Shown here piece by piece: positions 1 through 12,910 of a stretch of DNA of 64,000 bases; position 1 is the first letter of the stretch, and every line of letters starts with the position of its first letter. The stretch comes from Portunus trituberculatus. Lineage: Eukaryota; Arthropoda; Malacostraca; Decapoda; Portunidae. The DNA lies in the NCBI RefSeq assembly GCF_017591435.1, contig NC_059268.1, forward strand, positions 5,701,684 to 5,765,683, given 5' to 3'. The notes under the pieces are model-generated. The model was not told the origin of the DNA. It made no database searches and saw only the letters and a program-made list of their open reading frames with translations. The translations under genes and the position numbers were made by a program.

Positions 1-9
1 AGGAGACAC

Positions 10-13
<4 letters not shown>

Positions 14-82
<69 letters not shown>

Positions 83-98
83 AAGAAAGAGAGAGAGA
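14..98. repeat. (AG)n microsatellite
   Basis: An AG dinucleotide run with a short GAAA interruption near its right end (about 78-90). It begins almost at the window edge. Confidence 0.97.
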
Positions 99-254
99 CC
101 TACGTACATCGCAGCTTAATTTCCCTCCACAAAGAGTTTCGGTCCACATCCTAAGAATAAAAGATTAATTCGAATTTTTCACACGCGAAATAAATTAGGG
201 TAAGGCTGCCTGTGATGGCTTCAAATGTGACCACGAGAGAGGCTGATGAGTTCT

Positions 255-255
<1 letters not shown>

Positions 256-314
<59 letters not shown>
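256..314. repeat. (AG)n microsatellite
   Basis: A pure AG run. It faces a CT run 53 bp downstream, so the pair is self-complementary. Confidence 0.97.
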
Positions 315-316
<2 letters not shown>

Positions 317-365
317 CATTTGGCCTTTCCTGACACCCACCACTAGCATTTCGAGAACGTGCAAC

Positions 366-367
<2 letters not shown>

Positions 368-408
<41 letters not shown>
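368..408. repeat. (CT)n microsatellite
   Basis: A pure CT run of about 20 repeats, complementary to the AG run at 256-314. Confidence 0.97.
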
Positions 409-409
<1 letters not shown>

Positions 410-446
410 GTGGGCGTGGCGTTGCGAGGCGTGGCAGGGAAGAAAT

Positions 447-449
<3 letters not shown>

Positions 450-514
<65 letters not shown>
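450..514. repeat. (GT)n microsatellite
   Basis: A pure GT run of about 32 repeats. On the minus strand it reads as a Thr-His string, which is not a gene. Confidence 0.97.
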
Positions 515-519
<5 letters not shown>

Positions 520-840
520 TACCATGATTGATACTTTTGTTGGTGACATGACTTGGTGTTTTTTTTAAAGATAATAATGAAGGAAAAGCATGTTGGTTCT
601 GTTTAATATGTGTCTATGTCCAGGGAGAAGAAGGAGAGATAGAAAGGGGAGGCGGTGGACAAATATATAGGCAGACAGACGGACACAGACAGACAGACAG
701 AAAGGGAAAGAACTGATCAAAAAACACACATAACAAGTCACCAATATGCTGCTCGTGTTCCTCAGCGTCAGCAGGGCAAGGGGTGGCAGTCGTGGTTACA
801 TTGGTGAAGAGTTCCCTGTCTCGATGCATATCAATGTGAC

Positions 841-1236
841 GCCAGTGGTAGCAAAACGATGCGCAAAACTAACTTATTTTTATATTGCTCCACGGTGGTA
901 AAAGCTTATCTGAGTAAGAGTAAGTGGTCGACGTGTGGCAGTGTGATTTGTTTTGCTCCTCCCATAACAGTGACGCCATAGATAGCAAAACGATGCGCAA
1001 AATTTATCATCTTTTATTTTTCCTCGTCGGTGGTAAAAGATCTGAATAAGAATAAGTGGTCGACGTATAGCAGTGTGATTTGTTTTCTCTTCCCATAACA
1101 GTGACGCCGTTGGTAGCAAAACAATGCGACAAAATTAACTTCTTTTATTTTTCCTCGTCGGTGGTGAAAGATTTGAATGAGAGTAAAAGGTTGACGTGTG
1201 GCATTGGGATTTGATTTGCTCTTCTCACTAAAGAGA
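841..1236. repeat. Tandem satellite, about 131-134 bp unit, three diverged copies
   Basis: Units start at 841, 975 and 1106. Each opens with a GCC..GGTAGCAAAACRATGCG-like block, carries a TTCCTCGTCGGTGGT-like middle, and ends in a CCCATAACAGTGAC-like block. The copies differ by scattered substitutions and small indels, so the array is old. The third unit runs into the related array that follows. Confidence 0.85.
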
Positions 1237-1960
1237 TTATTAGTCGACAAAATACGCACTTCTTGTATTTTCATTTGTTTTGTGTTTTCTTTTACTGAGT
1301 GGAAAGAGATTATCGTGGGACAGCACGCACTCGTATTCCTTGCATTTTTATTTTCTTTGCTTTGTTGTTCCTTTACATAAGAAGTGAATGAAATAACGTA
1401 CTCTTGTAAACCAGAGCTATTTCTTAAGTTTTTGTTCTTTGTTTCTTTTACGTAAAAACTGAGTAGAAAAAGAGATTATCACTACAAAATACACTCATTC
1501 CTTGCATTTTTACGTTTTTTGCAGTTTTTTTTTCGTTTACACAATGAATGAAATAACGTATTCCTGTAAACCAGTTATTTTTTTTTTCTTGTTTCTTTTA
1601 CATAAAAATTGAATGGAAAAAGAGATTCCATTTTCATTTTTTTGATTGCTTTAGTTCCTCTTTATAAGATAGCTAAGAGAAATAACGTACTCGAGTAAAC
1701 CAGAGCTATTCATGATGCTTTGGCTGAGGAACGGGGTCATTACCAGACGAGATGAATTTATTACCATGAGTATTGTCGCGTTTTCTTGCGTCTCTGCGCC
1801 GTGAAAATTGAATGAACTAGTAAGGTCAGGCGTGCCAAACCCAGACTTATTGACTCTTTGCTCCGGGAAGAAGTTATTACTCGACAAAATGGATTTCTTG
1901 CGACGTGTTTTGCGGTAATTTTTGTTCTTTATTGACGTGAAAACTTGAACAGACATTGAG
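1226..1960. repeat. Second diverged tandem array, unit about 130-160 bp
   Basis: A block reading AAATAACGTAC/T..GTAAACCAG recurs at 1391, 1551 and 1680. A GAGATTAT block recurs near 1230, 1304 and 1469, with a diverged form near 1620. TAGTCGACAAAAT near 1240 returns as CTCGACAAAAT near 1880. Unit length varies, which suggests an old satellite with internal deletions. Confidence 0.75.
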
Positions 1961-2225
1961 GTTGATTCATTCGCTCAGGAAGGAGATCACTTATGTTGCT
2001 GTACTGATATGAATGACTCGCAACTTTTCAATATACAATGGAGTACAAGAAACTATCCAATTGACCAAATTCCTTTACTCATCTTACTATTTTACTCCTT
2101 TTTTCTTGCCTCACCTCTCGCCTTCTCCGTGTGATGTGCTATTTTATGCTGCCTTTTACATTGCCAGTTGTTTGATTACTTTTACCTTTTACTAAGATTT
2201 TACACCACTTTGTTCTCCAGTTTTT

Positions 2226-2437
2226 TAGCCTCTTCAGTACCATGACACGTTTTTATATTTATTTTGGTTACTATTTGCAGATTTTATACAGCTTCAGAAA
2301 TTAACGTGGGGATTAAGATAGTGAAGACTCTGACCATTAATCATATGACCTCCCTAGACCCTTTCTAATGCAAATAGAATCGTCTCATCGTACCCAAAAT
2401 CAAGGTAAAAATTTGTCCCCAGTATTAAAGGGGTTAA
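2226..2437 (+). mobile_element. TTAA-flanked MITE, family A copy 1 (piggyBac-like ends, inferred)
   Basis: The left end is degraded (CCTCTTCAGTACCATG). The right end is CCAGTATTAAAGGGGTTAA, the inverse of the family end TTAACCCCTTCAGTACTG. The interior carries the family core TATACAGCTTCA and GTGAAGACTCTG. About 210 bp, with no coding capacity. It has the same orientation as the copies at 4791 and 60409, and the opposite orientation to those at 18898, 43212 and 48370. TTAA at the border and CCC/GGG ends are typical of piggyBac-mobilised elements. The superfamily assignment is inference. Confidence 0.75.
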
Positions 2438-2894
2438 TATCAAGTTTATCTCTTCTCACCTTCCTCTTCCTCGATTCCCTTCTGTCAATTTTTGTTATCT
2501 TTCTCTTCTTCCTTCATTTCCTTCCCTTTCCTTTCCCCCTGCTTCTTTTCTCCCGCCTAGTGAACCTGTCAGGAATAATTTAACGCATTCATACACAAAG
2601 GTCAAAGTCTCGATCAGCAAATATCTCTTGAATCTTCATAAACGGACGAGAATATTTCAGAGTACAGTAATAGTGACACGATAGATTCCGCATCGAGTCA
2701 CTTTCAGATGATTGGCTCAGAGTGCGTCCTCCCTCACCTGTGCTTTTATTTGCGTGAATTTGTCCAAGGGTTTTGAAAATAGAAAATGGGGAAGCTGAAT
2801 TGCCGCTCCGAAGAAGGTTAATTGGGAAAAAATTAGTACAGGGAAAATTGTTAAGGACAGGTGTTTATTTTTGACTAATTAACGATATCACCTG

Positions 2895-2898
<4 letters not shown>

Positions 2899-2952
<54 letters not shown>
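2899..2952. repeat. (GA)n microsatellite
   Basis: A pure GA run, followed after 24 bp by a complementary CT run. Confidence 0.97.
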
Positions 2953-2956
<4 letters not shown>

Positions 2957-2974
2957 TCAAAAGATAGTGGAAGC

Positions 2975-2976
<2 letters not shown>

Positions 2977-3008
<32 letters not shown>
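2977..3008. repeat. (CT)n microsatellite
   Basis: A pure CT run of 16 repeats, forming an inverted pair with 2899-2952. Confidence 0.97.
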
Positions 3009-3011
<3 letters not shown>

Positions 3012-3434
3012 ATTTTTTTTTCTTTTTCTTCCATTCTCTCCACTTTTCCTTACTATTCATCTTTCTTTCGTCTCGTTTTCTTCTCTCACTATTTAACTTT
3101 TTTTTTTACCTCTCTCTCCTCTGTCCATTTTCCCTTTGCCTTTCCCTTTATTCTTTCCTTCCATCTATTCCTCTCCTTACCCTGTGTGCTGTCTTTCCAT
3201 CCCATCTGCCCGTCTCTCTCTCTTATCTCTCTTTCCTTCCTTTCATCCTTCTTCTCCCTCCTTTTCCTTTTCTCCTTACCCTGTGTCTTGTCTTTCCTTC
3301 TATCTCTCGTATCGTTCTTATCTCCTTCTCCCTTTCAGTGCATCCTCGTCCTATCAAGCTTCTTCTTCTTCTTCCATACCTTCATTTCTCTCTTTACTCA
3401 CAAGATTCGTGGAACATGTTGGGTCACCTCTTCT

Positions 3435-3499
<65 letters not shown>

Positions 3500-4022
3500 A
3501 TTTTCGTCCACGCATTTCTTTTCCTCCTCCTCATTCTCTTACAACATCCACTCTTAATCTTCTTCCCTCTTCACGTGGCTTGCTTTAACTTAGCTTCATT
3601 TACCTCTCTTACCTGTCCTTCATCATTCGCCACTGCTGCCACCTCTGACGCTGCCGCCACCTGTATTCACCGACTACCTCTGCGGACTGTTTTTAGTCTA
3701 TCTCTGGTTTTTATTTAAGTTTTTATTTTGCCTTACTTTTTTCTTTATTTTTCCTGCTGTTTATTTTTTTCATTTTTTTTCTTTTTTCATTAAGTGTTTG
3801 CTTGTGTTTCAATTTTAGTTTTCGTTTTTTTTGTTTTATTGTCAGTTAGTCAGTTAATCTATCTATCTGTCTATCTATGTACAATGTTTGCTATCTGTTT
3901 CTCTATCTATATGTTATCTATCTATATCTATCTATCTATCATCTATCTAACTATCCATCCATCCATCTATAATTTTATCTATCTGTCTGTCTATCTATCT
4001 ATCTATCTCTTCCATATATCTT
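3009..4022. repeat. Pyrimidine-rich tract with embedded CT and TATC repeats
   Basis: The plus strand is almost entirely C and T from about 3010 to 3560. It includes a pure (CT)n run at 3438-3496 and is followed by T-rich DNA. From about 3857 to 4022 it becomes an imperfect TATC/TGTC tetranucleotide array. The long frames here (for example 2967-3557) are Ser/Leu/Phe/Pro strings dictated by composition, not a gene. Confidence 0.85.
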
Positions 4023-4102
4023 TTTCTTTCTTTTTTTTCTTAAAATGCTGAAAATGTTTGGTTCCATGGTGAGAAAAAAAAAAGTTTATTGCACTGAATA
4101 TG

Positions 4103-4210
<108 letters not shown>

Positions 4211-4439
4211 CTAGTTGTGCATTATGCTTCTGTGAGTGTATTTTTTACCTCTTATCTCTGCTTATAAAGAAGTGTAACGTTGTTTGTATTCATTTCATCG
4301 CGTCATATTTCGTGATTAAGTCTTGCATTATTTTTAGAGTCGTCTTTTTTTTATGTTAGTCTATTTTCTTCTTTACAAAGGTCATGCATGCAAATAAGTG
4401 GAATTTTAGCTGCCTGTGAGTGTTCCAAGCTTCATGCAG

Positions 4440-4442
<3 letters not shown>

Positions 4443-4525
<83 letters not shown>
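4443..4525. repeat. (CT)n microsatellite
   Basis: An uninterrupted CT run of about 82 bp. Downstream, near 4698-4712, lies a short run of the telomere-like pentamer TTAGG. Confidence 0.97.
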
Positions 4526-4529
<4 letters not shown>

Positions 4530-4790
4530 GATTAACAGCTACATTTCGCACAGGTTTCATAATTATAAACAGCCACGTTAATCACGGGATACGAGAATGC
4601 CGTCTATGTTCGCTATTACGGAGCGTGAGTCCATCTCCATCAGTAATTCCATCGCCCGTGCTGCGTGGATCATACTTGCTTGCTCTCTGTTCTCTCTGGT
4701 TAGGTTAGGTTAGTTTATCTTTGTCCCCTTTCTCACCCTTATGATCTTACACAGTTTTGCTCTATGGATTGTCTCAAGGCTTTGTTTTCT

Positions 4791-5191
4791 AAATCTCTTC
4801 AGCACCATGACGCGTTTTTATATTCATTTTGATTACTATTGTTTTTTTTATACCATGTGGGCTTTTCACGGGAATTTATAGGCCTAAAGAAGATACTTTT
4901 TGAGGTACCTCCTATCTCAAAGCCCACCCGCTAGGAAACCGTTCACCCGAGTGAGGAAGCCCAACCTACACTCGGACCGTTGACAGGAGACCCCTCGGAC
5001 CTCAAAGCACGCATGGTTCCACTGTACCACGGCGATTCTATACAGCTTCAAAAACATACGCTGGAGTTAGAATAGTGAAGACTCTGGCCATCAATGTTTG
5101 CACTCCATAGACTCTTCTTAATGCAAATAAAATCGTCTAAACATACCCCCAAAAATGAAGGAAAAAATGCGTCTCGTATGGAAAGGGTTAA
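4791..5191 (+). mobile_element. MITE family A copy 2, split by a SINE
   Basis: The left part (4791-4841) matches the family end CTCTTCAGCACCATGACGCG and the GATTACTATT block. The right part (5033-5191) resumes exactly where the family continues (CGATTCTATACAGCTTCA) and finishes in GGAAAGGGTTAA. The 191 bp between them belong to no other copy and are annotated separately as an inserted SINE. Removing the insert restores a normal-length copy, which fixes the order of events: the MITE came first and the SINE second. Confidence 0.8.
4842..5032 (-). mobile_element. tRNA-derived SINE nested in a MITE, box B region deleted
   Basis: On the minus strand the element starts at CCGTGGTACAGTGGAACC. This contains TGGTACAGTGG (5019-5029), which fits the RNA polymerase III A box TRGYNNANNGG. 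A tRNA-like head is followed by an unrelated body of about 110 bp and a short A-rich tail (the T run at 4842-4849 read in reverse). The expected B box GGTTCGANTCC is missing. The head jumps from GGGGTCTCC straight to TGTCAACGG, so this copy probably lost about 20-25 bp and is unlikely to be transcriptionally competent. No clear target-site duplication is visible. Confidence 0.65.
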
Positions 5192-6130
5192 TTTCTTGTT
5201 TTTAATCTTTCCTTACTATGATTTCACTATTTTTTTTACATATTCATCTGCTTTTTTCTTCTCTTCTATCCACTGCATGGTGATTAATTTTACTTTGACT
5301 TGTTTCTTGTATAACCTCTCTACCTGCTCCTTGGCTATCTGCTCTTCTTAACACTTTTCTTCTACGATCCCAGAGTCTTTTTCCTTATAAATTTACCCAT
5401 TTTTTCATTTCTTTCACCCATTTCATATTGAGATCAGATTTTACATATTAGTTTTTGATGCTTCACTTTCTTACTTCTTGCCAGTCTTTCTGTCTAACAT
5501 TCATTTATCATCCTACAAAAATTCCTTATAGATTCATCTATTTTTATTTCGTGTCTACTTTCCACTACATGTTGACGAAAAATTTGCTTATTATTCTTTC
5601 TTTCATGTTTCACTTCTTTACCTTCTCCTTGTCTTATTCGGCTTTAATCTTCCCTTGCCATAAACCTGCAAACATTTTCCGTATAAATTCACGTGTTTTT
5701 CTCTTCGCCTCTTCCACCACAACATATGCTGGGGTCAGAATCACTCTCTTATCCTTTTTTTCGACGCTTTTATTCCTGCTCCTCTTAATCTCCCTCCCTC
5801 GCCCCCTTACAGTGACAAGCATTGATAGTAGCCCTCTCTTATCTTGTTGACAAATAGCCCTCTCTATTCACTACTATCATCCTTATGGTCCTCTCCCTCG
5901 CCCACCATCCCCCCATTCCTCCATCCCCAACCTCCTCGTTCTCTCCCTTGTATCTTCCTCGTAAAACAGCGGAAATGGAAACAAATTTGGAACGGGATCT
6001 GCAATTTTCGAGGGGTATTTAGGCCTATGTTTATCCATCGAATAGGCTGGGAATGGGTAGGCCGCGGCTGGCTGGCTTCTCCATCCGCTACGCCGCTTGA
6101 CAAATGTGCGAGACTTGTTGTAGTGAAGAG
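5192..6130. other. T/C-rich non-coding stretch
   Basis: Pyrimidine-biased DNA to about 5960, then ordinary mixed sequence. Frames are short, overlap on both strands, and are Phe/Ser/Leu-rich. No gene, RNA or terminal repeat is recognised. Confidence 0.6.
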
Positions 6131-6134
6131 TTAA

Positions 6135-6329
6135 TGGGCCACGAAAGAAATAGAGGAGAAGTAAGACTAGGAGGGTAAGAGTAAGAGAAGAGAGGTGAAA
6201 GAGGAGCGAGTTATTGTTTATGATAAGGGCGAGAAGGAGGAGGACGGACACAGAGAAGCAGGAATAATGAAGAAGAGGAGTGCCTGGAATAAATGAATAT
6301 GGAATGAGGGAATGCGAGGAAGGATGATG

Positions 6330-6394
<65 letters not shown>

Positions 6395-7180
6395 AAGTGA
6401 TGTTATATGTAAGTTGTCTGTCAAAAACAACGAAATGAAGCTTAGGCAAAATATAATCCTTGCTGCATAGATATTAAAGAAAAAACGAAAGTCAGGGTGA
6501 AAAAAAACAACAATAGCGAAACTAATGAAAATATGATGATGAAGAAAAATGGCGAGGTAACTTCTAGGTCACAAATATGATAAAAAAAAAAATAAATAAA
6601 AATTGTGAGATAGTGTATAGAAACTGAATCGACAAATAGTCACATAAAACACACACACGAAAAATGAAGAGACCAAAAAAAGAGATAAAGAAGTCAATGA
6701 TGATACAATATTTAGCACCGCAAATAAAAAAAAAATAATAATTACAAAAACAAACAGGAAAAGTAAAAAAAAGAAAACGAAGCAACTCTTTAACACCAAT
6801 AAAAAAAAAGGAGAGAGAAAAAAAACAGCAACACAAATTAACCCAAAACAAAAACCTCTCAAAAAAAAAAAAAAAAAAAAGAAAACGGAAAAAAAAAAAA
6901 ATGGAGACATACCGTGAATAACCAAGCCAAAATAAACAAAACTTACCATATCGTACAAAAAAAAAAAAAAAACGGGAAACCAGTCGAATAAACCATTATA
7001 AGTGAAACGAAGAAAAAAAAAAAAACGAAAAAAAATCAATAAAAAAGGGAACAGCGGCTAAAATAACACATATCTCTCTCTTCTAATATATATAAAATCC
7101 CCCACACCTGAGAGAGAGAGAGAGAGAGAGAGGAGAAGGAGAAGGAGGAGGGCAGCGTTTTATAGGGGGAGAACAGTAGG

Positions 7181-7211
<31 letters not shown>

Positions 7212-7940
7212 GAAGAAGGGGAAAGTGATGGGAAGAGATTTTGTTATTTTTTCTCTTCCTTTTTTTCGTGATGGACGGGAGAGAGATGAAGGAATCTAAG
7301 GAGTGAAGGAACAGGTCGTTGTGGTCGTTCAAGGGTAATGGACGGAGGATAAAGGAAGACGAATGGAAGGAAGGAAAAGGAGAACTAACGTAAGGAAATG
7401 AAGGAGGAGGAAGAGGAGGTGGAGGAGGGAAAGGGAGAAAGGACGAAAAAGCAGGGTTGTTGCAAAAAGAGGAACAGTGAGAGAAGGGGAAAGAGATGAA
7501 GGAAAAATATAACGAAGAGAAAAGAAGGAAAGGGAGAAAAGAAAACCATATATGAAAGAAAAAAAAAGAAAAAAGTAAAAGGAAGGGAAATAAATGAGGT
7601 GAAGAATAATGAGTAGCTTTGGTCAAACAGAGGGAAAGATGATGATGGATTTAGATAGAAGAAGGAGAGTATTATGAAAAAGAAAGAAGGAAAAAAAGAT
7701 GCAATGTAAAAAAAAGAAATGAGTGGCGAAAGTAAAAAAAAAAGTGAGGGAAATGAAGAGATGATGATGATGATGATGATGATGATGAAGGTAGAGAGAG
7801 AAAAGAGCAAGAATTATGAGAGAGGAAAGAAAAAAAGAAAGGAAGAGTATTATCAGGGGAAACAGAAAGAAAGAAAAAAAGAAAGAAGGAAGGAAGGAAA
7901 GAAAGAAAGAAGAGGTATGGAAATGAGAATTCAATTAAGA
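6135..7940. repeat. Polypurine domain (about 1.8 kb) with embedded (AG)n and A-runs
   Basis: The plus strand is overwhelmingly A and G. It contains pure AG runs at 6333-6391, 7111-7132 and 7189-7212. It also has poly-A runs between about 6580 and 7040 and an (ATG)9 run at 7761-7787. The opposite strand therefore reads as long Phe/Leu/Ser frames, which are composition artefacts. The bias ends abruptly near 7945, where the strand becomes polypyrimidine. Confidence 0.8.
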
Positions 7941-7971
7941 CTTTCCATACATATTTTTCTTTCGCTCACTT

Positions 7972-8095
<124 letters not shown>

Positions 8096-8113
8096 GAAAA
8101 AAAGTAATAGCTC

Positions 8114-8116
<3 letters not shown>

Positions 8117-8183
<67 letters not shown>
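8117..8183. repeat. (CT)n microsatellite
   Basis: A pure CT run of 67 bp. The 25-bp spacer before it reads CAAATGAAAAAAAGTAATAG and then CTCTAAT. Confidence 0.97.
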
Positions 8184-8188
<5 letters not shown>

Positions 8189-8439
8189 TCCATACCTCAT
8201 ATTAGCGCCAGGTAAAAAAATAGACAGGATGAAAACAGTGCATCTGGTCAGGCGAGGTAAAGATCCCCACTCTTCTTCCAATTTTCCCGGAAGAGAAGCG
8301 TTCTATCAGCATTTACCGGCGGGCGGGAACGTATTACCTCGACCCGCGTCTCGCCCCACCGCTGCCCCCAATCATGACCGACAAGAACGAAAAAAAAGAA
8401 AGGAAAAAAAAAAAAAAATCGGTCTTGTATACACTCTTC

Positions 8440-9190
8440 CATCTATCCATCTGGGTTACGTAGATTCAGAAGCACCATTTGTTCCCCATCTTCCATTCCC
8501 TCCCTCTCTCTTTCGCTCTCTTTTTTCCCTACACACTTACTATGCACCCCAGCCCGTCCCTGTTCCCCTGATGCTGCCACTTTTTCTCCTGATGACACAC
8601 GGGGCCTCGCTGTCCCTTCATGGTTCCTTGTATGAAGTCCTCCCCGCAGCCCTCAGTGTTATTCGCCTTTCCCTCACCTACATCCCTCCTTCTGCTTCTC
8701 TCTGTTCTGTCTCTTGCTTTTTTTTTTTTTCTTTTTTTTATTCTATCTCTTCTTACTGGTCTTTTTTTTTTCTTTTCTTTTCTAGCTTAATTTTTCCTTC
8801 TTCTCCTTCGTTCCTGTCTTTTCTGTTTTCTCCTCTTACTGTTGTTCATTTCTTCTCTTCTTTTTCTCGCTTCATTTTACTTCCGCCTCCTTTCCTGTCT
8901 TCTCTGTTGTTTTCTTGTTTCATGTCCTTGTTTTCTATCTCCTCTTACTGTTCTTGTTCATTTTACTTCCGCCTCCTTTCCTGTCTTCTCTGTTGTTTTC
9001 TTGTTTCATGTCCTTGTTTTCTATCTCCTTACTGTTCTTGTTTATTTCCTGTCATATTTTCTTGCTTCACTTTACTCTCTCTCACTCTTGCTCTTTATTG
9101 TACACACTCTCCCCCTCTGCTTTCGATCTTTTACCTCCTCTTCATTCTCCCTCCCTATACCTATCCCTCCTCCTCCTTCTCGTCTTCCTG
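8440..9190. repeat. Polypyrimidine domain with an 86-bp tandem duplication
   Basis: The plus strand is mostly C and T. Within it, a segment starting TTCATTTTACTTCCGCCTCC at 8871 is repeated at 8957 with near identity for about 75 bp, and a partial third TTACTGTTCTTG block follows near 9029. The near identity implies a recent duplication. The 490-codon frame running through here from 7719 is a product of the repeats. Confidence 0.8.
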
Positions 9191-9485
9191 AATGTGATGT
9201 TGAGGGATATATTGCCGTGCGGGGTGATGAGCTGATGAGTCTCTGTAGCAGCTAAGGCCCTGAAGACGTCACGCTCTGTTTTGTAGGTGCTCCTCTTGTT
9301 AAAGTCTTAAGATATACCAAGTTCGGCTCAAGCCTTTAATCTGCGCGGCCGCTTTACGTAGGCTTAGTGACGGAGCCCGGCGCATTATGCTGGACTTGTA
9401 CGAAGTTTTGAATAAAAAAGGGAGGATGACTTTACTAAAACAGTTTTAAAAAGTTTGTGGGCTCCATATATGCTTTTTTCCCCTT

Positions 9486-10435
<950 letters not shown>

Positions 10436-10735
10436 AATAAGCGGTGACTGTCTGAGTGTTTGACTGGTATGTTAAGAGGTCACCAGCCAGTGGATCAAAG
10501 TAATGGACTGACGGACTCACTAAATGACAAATTGGCTGATAAGGTCCGCGGCTGAACGACTGACTGACTGACTGACTGCATGATTGACTGGCTGGTTGGC
10601 TGGGCATTTACCTGCGTAGCTAACTGAGCGTATAATTTAGTGGTTAATTAGCTGATTGGTTGGCTGATTGGTTGATTAGCTACGTGGTTGGGACGATTAA
10701 CTGGTGACTTGTGCATTGGTTCGCCTCGTGATCAC
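10436..10735. repeat. Degenerate (ACTG/TTGGCTGA) simple repeat
   Basis: Dense GACTGACTGACTG, GGCTGGTTGGCTG and GATTGGTTGGCTG motifs with no fixed longer period. The pure core is near 10558-10580. It resembles an old tetranucleotide array decayed by substitution. Confidence 0.7.
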
Positions 10736-11105
10736 CTGAGCGAGTCTCCAAGTAATGACTTAGCTCTTTTTAACCCCCACAGCTTCTCCTGCAGCTTAAT
10801 GAGACGGCTTGGTGCAGAGTCAGACTCATTTCGAAAGCCCCAAATGAAAGGGGAAAGAATGATTATGTTTGAAATCCTTCATTGTTTGTAGATTTTATTA
10901 TTGTTTGTTAAAATTGTTCTGGATTACTGAAATGAAGAAAAAGATATAAGGTGATACAGATTTTTATTACATTTGGCAGAAAGTTTATAAGAGAATTTAG
11001 CTTGCCTTGCCTTATCTTTGCTCTATCATAAAACAACCTCAAAAAAGTTCGATAGATATTACACACATATAAACCACGTGATATAATCTTAAGTTACATT
11101 ATTCA

Positions 11106-11281
11106 TTAACCCGTTAACTGCTATTTGGCGTATCTTTCTGAAATGTCTTGTCCCACGGCTACTTTCAAACATTTAACTGTCATGAAAATGCAAAATGCTG
11201 TTTTTTCTTATTCATTTCTACCTTGCACGTGTTGAGGAATCCATAATCAACTCTTAGTGTTTTGAACTGTGAAAGGGTTAA
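11106..11281. mobile_element. MITE-like element, TTAACCC...GGGTTAA ends (family C)
   Basis: Bounded by TTAACCCGTTAACTG on the left and AACTGTGAAAGGGTTAA on the right. These are imperfect inverted ends inside TTAA, 176 bp overall, and non-coding. The interior is unlike family A. The shared TTAA target and CCC/GGG termini suggest the same class of transposase mobilised both (inference). Confidence 0.6.
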
Positions 11282-11854
11282 GATCCTAAATTAAAGGAAT
11301 AAAACCCCATTTAATTTATTACAGAATTTCAATACTTTACAGGGAATTACCGATAGCGAGTGACATCCTGTGATCACCAATTAAAGGATCAGGATGTGTT
11401 ACGCCACGTTCAAGTTAATTGGCCGAATGGAGGACCTATCACGTGATTTAAAGAGATGAAAGCATTAGTTGTCGCTTTATTAACTCGAGTAACGCTGCAG
11501 GAAAGTGAGTCAGTGAATAATTACTTGATTCATACTCATACCTTTCTTCCGCTTCCTGGTCGGGCAAATGATACACAGGAGAAAACTGAGATAGAGTATT
11601 GTTATTATCATCCCTCATTGGCTTACTAATGCAGGTGACTCACTGATTGACTCACTCTGACTCACTCTTCCTGGTGGACCTGAATAGAAAATCATGCATA
11701 AGAGAAAGAAAGGCAGATTATTATTAGTAGTATTATCCTTTATTTGCGAGGTAATGGAACGTGAAGGCTTTCGTAATTCACTATTAAACTCTGACAGATA
11801 TATGACTCGTTATTTAAAAGAGAGTCATTCATGTGAGGAAGTAAGGCATTTTAT

Positions 11855-12125
11855 TTTTACCTGTTCACTGCAATTTGGCACATTTTTCCTTCATCACTAA
11901 CCATTCTGCGACACCCAGCCACCTTTTTACACTATACGGAATAGAAATTTTAAAATACATTTCTGTCCATCTCTTTTAATTCTTGTGGGTGTTTATAGAC
12001 TTTATGCATTAGATCTTAAAATCCATTCCTTTTCATCCTTTTTCACTCTTGCAGGTGTTTATAGAGACTTTATGCATTGCTGTTTAGTGCTGTGAATTGA
12101 CGCACATCGCAGCCAAAAGGGTAAA
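11855..12125. mobile_element. Degenerate element related to family C, with internal duplication
   Basis: The left side reads ACCTGTTCACTGCAATTTGGC, comparable to GTTAACTGCTATTTGGC at 11110. The right side ends GCAGCCAAAAGGGTAA. The interior contains two copies of a block of about 75 bp, each running from a TTAAAAT-CATT-like start to GGTGTTTATAGA-ACTTTATGCATT (near 11950-12010 and 12018-12079). The terminal TTAA is lost on both sides. Confidence 0.45.
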
Positions 12126-12384
12126 TAGATCGATAAACAAAACCTGAAGGAAATCGTTGCACTTCTTCAGAAATTGGGTTGCTGTAACGGTGACTGTTCT
12201 CTCTGCAGTGTGCGTGGGTAGGAGGCTTAATAATATACGTCATATTATACATCAAAGGAGTGACAGTAGCAGTGGCAGTGGCTGGCAGTGGGTGGTGGTA
12301 GTGGTGGTGGTGCGCGGGAAGTCAGTGGGCGAAGTGGATAGGCGACATGGCTGGCATCTTGTGAACATGAGACCGGAATGTCCA

Positions 12385-12910
<526 letters not shown>

